Assembly (NCBI GenBank): GCA_029959545.1
Contig: JASCPH010000001.1
Coordinates: 116,255 to 180,254, forward strand
Direction: 5' to 3'
DNA: 64,000 nucleotides
From: Microbacteriaceae bacterium PS02066
GTDB lineage: Bacteria; Actinomycetota; Actinomycetes; Actinomycetales; Microbacteriaceae
Shown here: positions 60,494 through 64,000 of the stretch, one piece after another
How positions within the stretch are numbered: position 1 is the first letter of the stretch
Layout of the letters: the number at the start of each line of letters is the position of its first letter
Notes under the pieces: generated by a model
Told to the model about the DNA's origin: nothing
The model's input: only the letters and a program-made list of their open reading frames with translations
Databases searched by the model: none
Translations under genes and position numbers: made by a program

Positions 60494-62209
60494 TCAGGCG
60501 GATGCCGCCAGCCGGCCGTTCTCGAGACGCACTTCCCGGTCCACGAGCCCTTCCGGCGGTGCGACGTGCGAGATGAGCACGACGGCGCGGTCCGCCTCGA
60601 CGGCGCTCAGCAGATCGCGCAGCAGCAGATCGGATGCGGCCGGATCCACGCCCGCTGTCGGCTCGTCGAGCACGAGCACGGGGAACCGCGCGAGCAGAGC
60701 GCGTGCGAGCGCGATCCGCTGAGCCTGCCCGCCGGACACGAGCGCACCGCGCTCGCCGAGGTCGGCGTCGAGTCCGCCACGCTCGCGCGCCCATTCGGCG
60801 AGCCCGACGCGCTCCAGCACGTCCCAGAGGTCTGCGTCGTCCGCGGTCTCGCGGGCGAAGAGCAGGTTCTGCCGGAGCGTCTCGTCGAACAGGTACGGCG
60901 ACTGCTCGCAGAGGCCGATCGTGAGGCGCAGGTCATCGCCGGAGATCTCGCGCACTTCGCGCCCGCCGATGAGGTAGGACCCCCCGTAGTCGAGGAAGCG
61001 CACGAGGACGTGGGCGAGGGTCGTCTTGCCCGCACCGCTCGGGCCCGTCACCAGCACGCGCTCGCCGGGGCGCACGTGGAGGTCGATGTCCGCCAATCGG
61101 CCGGAATCGTCGACGGATGCGGACGCCGCGTCGTCGCGGAACGTGCGGGCGTCGAGGCGGTCGGGCCAGCGCGCCGACACGCCCGACAGGCGCAGTCCGT
61201 CGCCGAGGGGCGGGGCATCTCCCGTCGCCGTCGGCTCGTCGCGGGGGAGTCCCGCGGGCACCTCGTCGGGCACGGTCTCGGCCACGCGCTCGGCGGCCGT
61301 GCGCACCTGGCGCCACGCCGCGAGGGCCAGCGGCACCGCCCCGAAGACCTCGAACACCGCCATCGGCAGGAGGACGACGACGGCCAGGGCCGGTCCGTCG
61401 AAGCCGCCCTGTCCGAGTAGCGCGGCGCAGGCGAGGAGGGTTGCGAGCGAGGCGATCCCGGCGACGAGCGACACCGCGCCGGAGGTGAGCCCCTGCGCGC
61501 CCGCGCGGCGCACCGTGGCCCGGCGCAGCCGCTCGTCGGCCTGACGGATGCGGCTGCGAGCCGCATCCGTGGCGTCGAACGCGGTGAGCACATCGAGAGT
61601 CGTCAGCTGGTCGAGGAGAGCGTCGGAAAGGTGCGAGCGCAGCGGCGCGATGCGGTTCTCGGCCCGCGCGCCGGCCCGCCAGCCCACCCACGCGGCCAAG
61701 GCGAACGCCGCCGTGAGGCACACCGCGAGCACGGCAGCCGCGATCGGCTGCAGGAAGGCGGTGAACACGACGCTCGCGACCGAGGCGAGGGTCGCGGTGG
61801 CGAGCGGCATGACGACGCGCAGCGGCAGGTTCTGCAGCTCGTCGACGTCGTCGACGAGGCGGGAGAGCAGTGCCCCGCGGCGGGTCGTGCCCAGCCCGTC
61901 GGGAGCCAGCGGCACGATGCGCCGCACGAGGTCGGCGCGCACGGTTGCGAGGCGTCCGAGCGCGGCATCGTGGCCGCTGAGGCGCTCGAGGTAGCGGAAG
62001 ACGCCGCGCCCGAGCGCGAAGGCGCGCACGGCCACCACCACGGCGGTGATGTACATCACGGCAGGCTGCTCGGCGGAACGCGTGATGAGCCAAGCGCTGG
62101 CCGCCAGGAGAGCGATCGCGCTGACGGCGGTTCCCGTTCCTGCCGCAAGCGCCCACCAGAAGCGGCGCAGCGGCGGCTGCGCCGACCGAAGGACGTCGGA
62201 GGTTCTCAC
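60494..62209 (-). CDS. cydC: Thiol reductant ABC exporter subunit CydC
   Basis: 571 residues: an N-terminal membrane domain with six helices (LRSAQPPLRRFWWALAAGTG, LLAASAWLITRSAEQPAVM, the CydC hallmark) and a C-terminal ATPase with Walker A GPSGAGKTT, signature LVSGGQAQRIALARALL and Walker B VLVLDEP. With CydD it exports glutathione or cysteine and is needed for assembly of cytochrome bd oxidase. It starts with a GTG at 62209, overlapping the cydD stop (GTGA). Confidence 0.92.
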   Translation of the reverse strand: MRTSDVLRSAQPPLRRFWWALAAGTGTAVSAIALLAASAWLITRSAEQPAVMYITAVVVAVRAFALGRGVFRYLERLSGHDAALGRLATVRADLVRRIVPLAPDGLGTTRRGALLSRLVDDVDELQNLPLRVVMPLATATLASVASVVFTAFLQPIAAAVLAVCLTAAFALAAWVGWRAGARAENRIAPLRSHLSDALLDQLTTLDVLTAFDATDAARSRIRQADERLRRATVRRAGAQGLTSGAVSLVAGIASLATLLACAALLGQGGFDGPALAVVVLLPMAVFEVFGAVPLALAAWRQVRTAAERVAETVPDEVPAGLPRDEPTATGDAPPLGDGLRLSGVSARWPDRLDARTFRDDAASASVDDSGRLADIDLHVRPGERVLVTGPSGAGKTTLAHVLVRFLDYGGSYLIGGREVREISGDDLRLTIGLCEQSPYLFDETLRQNLLFARETADDADLWDVLERVGLAEWARERGGLDADLGERGALVSGGQAQRIALARALLARFPVLVLDEPTAGVDPAASDLLLRDLLSAVEADRAVVLISHVAPPEGLVDREVRLENGRLAASA

Positions 62210-63909
62210 GCCGCGCCCCCTTCCACCGCGGAGCCGAGCGCGGCGGTGGATGACACGGCGATCACGCGGTCGGCGATCATCCGCGCCGTCGGGCGGTGCG
62301 AGACCAACAGGACCGCGGCGCCTTCGGTGTCGGCCGCGCGCCGCACCGTCTGCCAGAGCTCCGCCTCGGTGTGCGCGTCGAGGGCGCTCGTCGGCTCGTC
62401 CAGTGCGAGCACGGGCGTACCGCGGCGCCGCATCCGGTACAGGGCGCGTGCGACCGCGACGCGCTGTGCCTGACCGCCCGACAGACCCGCTCCGGACACG
62501 CCGAGCACCACGGCGCCGTCGACATCGGCGACCGCGTCCGCCAGACACCGCGCCACGAGAGCCTCATCGGGTCGGTCGTCGCCGAGGGCGACGTTCTCCG
62601 CGACGGATCCGGTGACGAGCCCCGGCCGCTGGCCCGCCCACGCCAGGATGCCGCGTGCGGCCGCATCCGTGGTCGGCATCCCGGCCACCTCGAGGTGACC
62701 CGTGTAATCGGCGAAGCCGAGGAGGGCGGCGAGGATGCTCGACTTGCCGGCGCCGCTGCGGCCCTCCAGCAGCACGACCTCTCCGGGGGAGAGCTCCAGG
62801 TCGATCGGGCCGATCACACGGTCGCCGCGAGCTACGCGCAGCTCGCGCAAGCGCAGCAGAGGTGCATCGGTCGGCACCGATCCCGCCCGGGAGTCGACGG
62901 GGGCGGCCGGCGTCAGGGCCTCGGCGTCGTCCAGGGTCCGGAAGATCTCGTCGGTCGCGGCGACACCCTCGGCCGCCGCGTGGAACTGCACGCCCACCTG
63001 CCGCAACGGCAGATACGCCTCGGGCGCGAGCAGCAGCACGAACAGGCCCACCAGCAGCGGCATCTGCCCGCCCAGCAGGCGGAAGCCGATCTCGACGGCG
63101 ATGATCGCGACGGAGATGGACGCGAGGAACTCGAGCGCGAAACCGGACAGGAACGAGACGCGCAGCACCGCCATCGTCTCGCGCTTGTAGTCGCCGGTGA
63201 CCTTCTCGATGCTGCGTGCAGCGCGGTGCTGGCGTCCGAAGACTTTGAGCGTCCCGAGACCGGCCACCGTGTCGGCGAAGCGCGACGCGAGATGTTGCAG
63301 GGTGTCGTACTGCCGGCGCTGCACGGTCTGTGTGGCCAAGCCGATCAGCACCATGAACAGCGGGATCAGGGGCATCGTGAGCACGACGATGAGGCCCGAG
63401 AGCGGGTCCGAGACGAGGATCGTCACGATCAGGATGGGCATCGTGATCGCGGTGGCGACCAGCTGCGGCAGGTAGCGGCCGAAGTAGGCGTCGAGCGCTT
63501 CAAGACCGTGGCCCGCCGTGACCGCGAGAGCGGCACTGTTGCGGCGGGAGAGCCACGCGGGGCCGAGCCGGTCGACCGCTCTCACCAGGGCCGCACGCAG
63601 CTGGAGCGACGCCCGCGCTGCGCCCACGGCCGAGGTGCGCTCGGATGCGGCGATCAGCAGTCCGCGCAGGAGCGCGAGCGCCGCGGCGCCCCCGAGCGCG
63701 GGAAGGAGGGTCTCGACGGGCTCGCCGGCGATCGCGCCGACCAGCGCCGTCGTCAACAGCCAGGCGAAGCCGATGATCACACCGGTCTGCGCGAGCACGA
63801 TCGCGGCGGTGATCAACAGGAAGTGGCGCGACGCGGAGCTGTATCGCAGCAGCCGCGGATCGATCGGGCGGTTACTGCCCGACGCGCGGGTGGCGGCGTC
63901 CGTACTCAC
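62206..63909 (-). CDS. cydD: Thiol reductant ABC exporter subunit CydD
   Basis: About 567 residues: a membrane domain with six helices (FLLITAAIVLAQTGVIIGFA, QLVATAITMPILIVTILVS, LGTLKVFGRQ) and an ATPase with Walker A GRSGAGKSS, signature GLSGGQAQRVAVARAL and Walker B VLALDEP. The GTG at 63909 was preferred because AGGCAGGA lies upstream; the ATG at 63927 has no such site. cydAB, the oxidase genes, are expected just to the right of this window. Confidence 0.92.
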   Translation of the reverse strand: MSTDAATRASGSNRPIDPRLLRYSSASRHFLLITAAIVLAQTGVIIGFAWLLTTALVGAIAGEPVETLLPALGGAAALALLRGLLIAASERTSAVGAARASLQLRAALVRAVDRLGPAWLSRRNSAALAVTAGHGLEALDAYFGRYLPQLVATAITMPILIVTILVSDPLSGLIVVLTMPLIPLFMVLIGLATQTVQRRQYDTLQHLASRFADTVAGLGTLKVFGRQHRAARSIEKVTGDYKRETMAVLRVSFLSGFALEFLASISVAIIAVEIGFRLLGGQMPLLVGLFVLLLAPEAYLPLRQVGVQFHAAAEGVAATDEIFRTLDDAEALTPAAPVDSRAGSVPTDAPLLRLRELRVARGDRVIGPIDLELSPGEVVLLEGRSGAGKSSILAALLGFADYTGHLEVAGMPTTDAAARGILAWAGQRPGLVTGSVAENVALGDDRPDEALVARCLADAVADVDGAVVLGVSGAGLSGGQAQRVAVARALYRMRRRGTPVLALDEPTSALDAHTEAELWQTVRRAADTEGAAVLLVSHRPTARMIADRVIAVSSTAALGSAVEGGAA

Positions 63910-63927
63910 TCTTCGATCCTGCCTCAT

Positions 63928-64000
63928 ATGCCGTCGGACCGGCCGATGCCCGGGAGCAAGCGGCGGGCCGACGGGGTTTTCCCAAAAACGCGGCGAAGGG
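63928..64000. other. Region upstream of cydD; hairpin-forming
   Basis: This is the last 73 nt of the window. CCGTCGG near 63931 and CCGACGG near 63970 can pair, with a GGTTTT stretch after the right arm on the + strand. This may be an intercistronic structure between the next gene and cydD. No coding frame was recognised. Confidence 0.3.

Overview
The window is about 70% G+C, dense in genes on both strands, and looks like the chromosome of a Gram-positive actinobacterium, most likely Microbacteriaceae and probably Microbacterium. The evidence is the very GC-rich third codon positions, the constantly recurring GGATGCGG octamer, the long acidic NusG, leaderless genes with a TANNNT box 6-7 nt before the start codon, and the sortase-type surface anchors. 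The genus is an inference.

Layout. 1-3270: the tail of a phosphonate-type ABC importer operon (phnC, a frameshifted phnE, a second phnE) with an RpiR-type regulator. 3383-11569: a putrescine/GABA catabolic operon (gabT, putrescine oxidase, universal stress protein, APC permease, succinate-semialdehyde dehydrogenase) divergent from a PucR-type regulator. 11612-16242: an HSP90-like ATPase gene translationally coupled to a 938-residue TPR protein gene. 16390-18166: an FMN-binding-fold protein, a membrane-anchored HEXXH protein and a small lipoprotein. 18311-21457: tRNA-Trp, secE, nusG, rplK, rplA, with a block of tandem and palindromic repeats between nusG and rplK. 21509-27733: acylphosphatase, an ArgO/LysE exporter with its LysG regulator, a quinone-reductase-like enzyme, a MarR/MFS drug-efflux pair and a YqaJ-type nuclease. 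27905-38327: two very large secreted, sortase-anchored 5'-nucleotidase fusions (one with an M1 peptidase, one with an ExeM/NucH-type nuclease) on either side of the rplJ-rplL ribosomal operon. 38379-43427: a LacI-regulated sugar ABC importer. 43513-51585: a P-type ATPase, small membrane proteins, a DUF305/DUF3105 pair, a Bcr-type MFS pump, a PAP2 phosphatase and an SDR. 51608-59890: molybdenum cofactor synthesis and the molybdate importer modABC. 59947-60492: an acetyltransferase gene whose 5' end is missing. 60494-63909: cydDC.

How the genes work together. Putrescine is taken up (APC permease), oxidised (Puo), and its carbon passed through GABA (GabT) and succinate semialdehyde (GabD-like) to succinate. 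The moa/mob/moe genes and modABC form a nearly complete molybdenum unit, although moaA is not here. The surface nucleotidases, the nuclease, the peptidase domain and the phosphonate importer all fit scavenging of phosphate, nucleosides and peptides.

The least expected items are the HSP90-TPR gene pair, a hairpin element present at both ends of the window (one copy supplies the stop codon of a regulator gene, the other sits where the start of an acetyltransferase gene should be), the repeat block before rplK, and the paired nucleotidase giants around rplJL.
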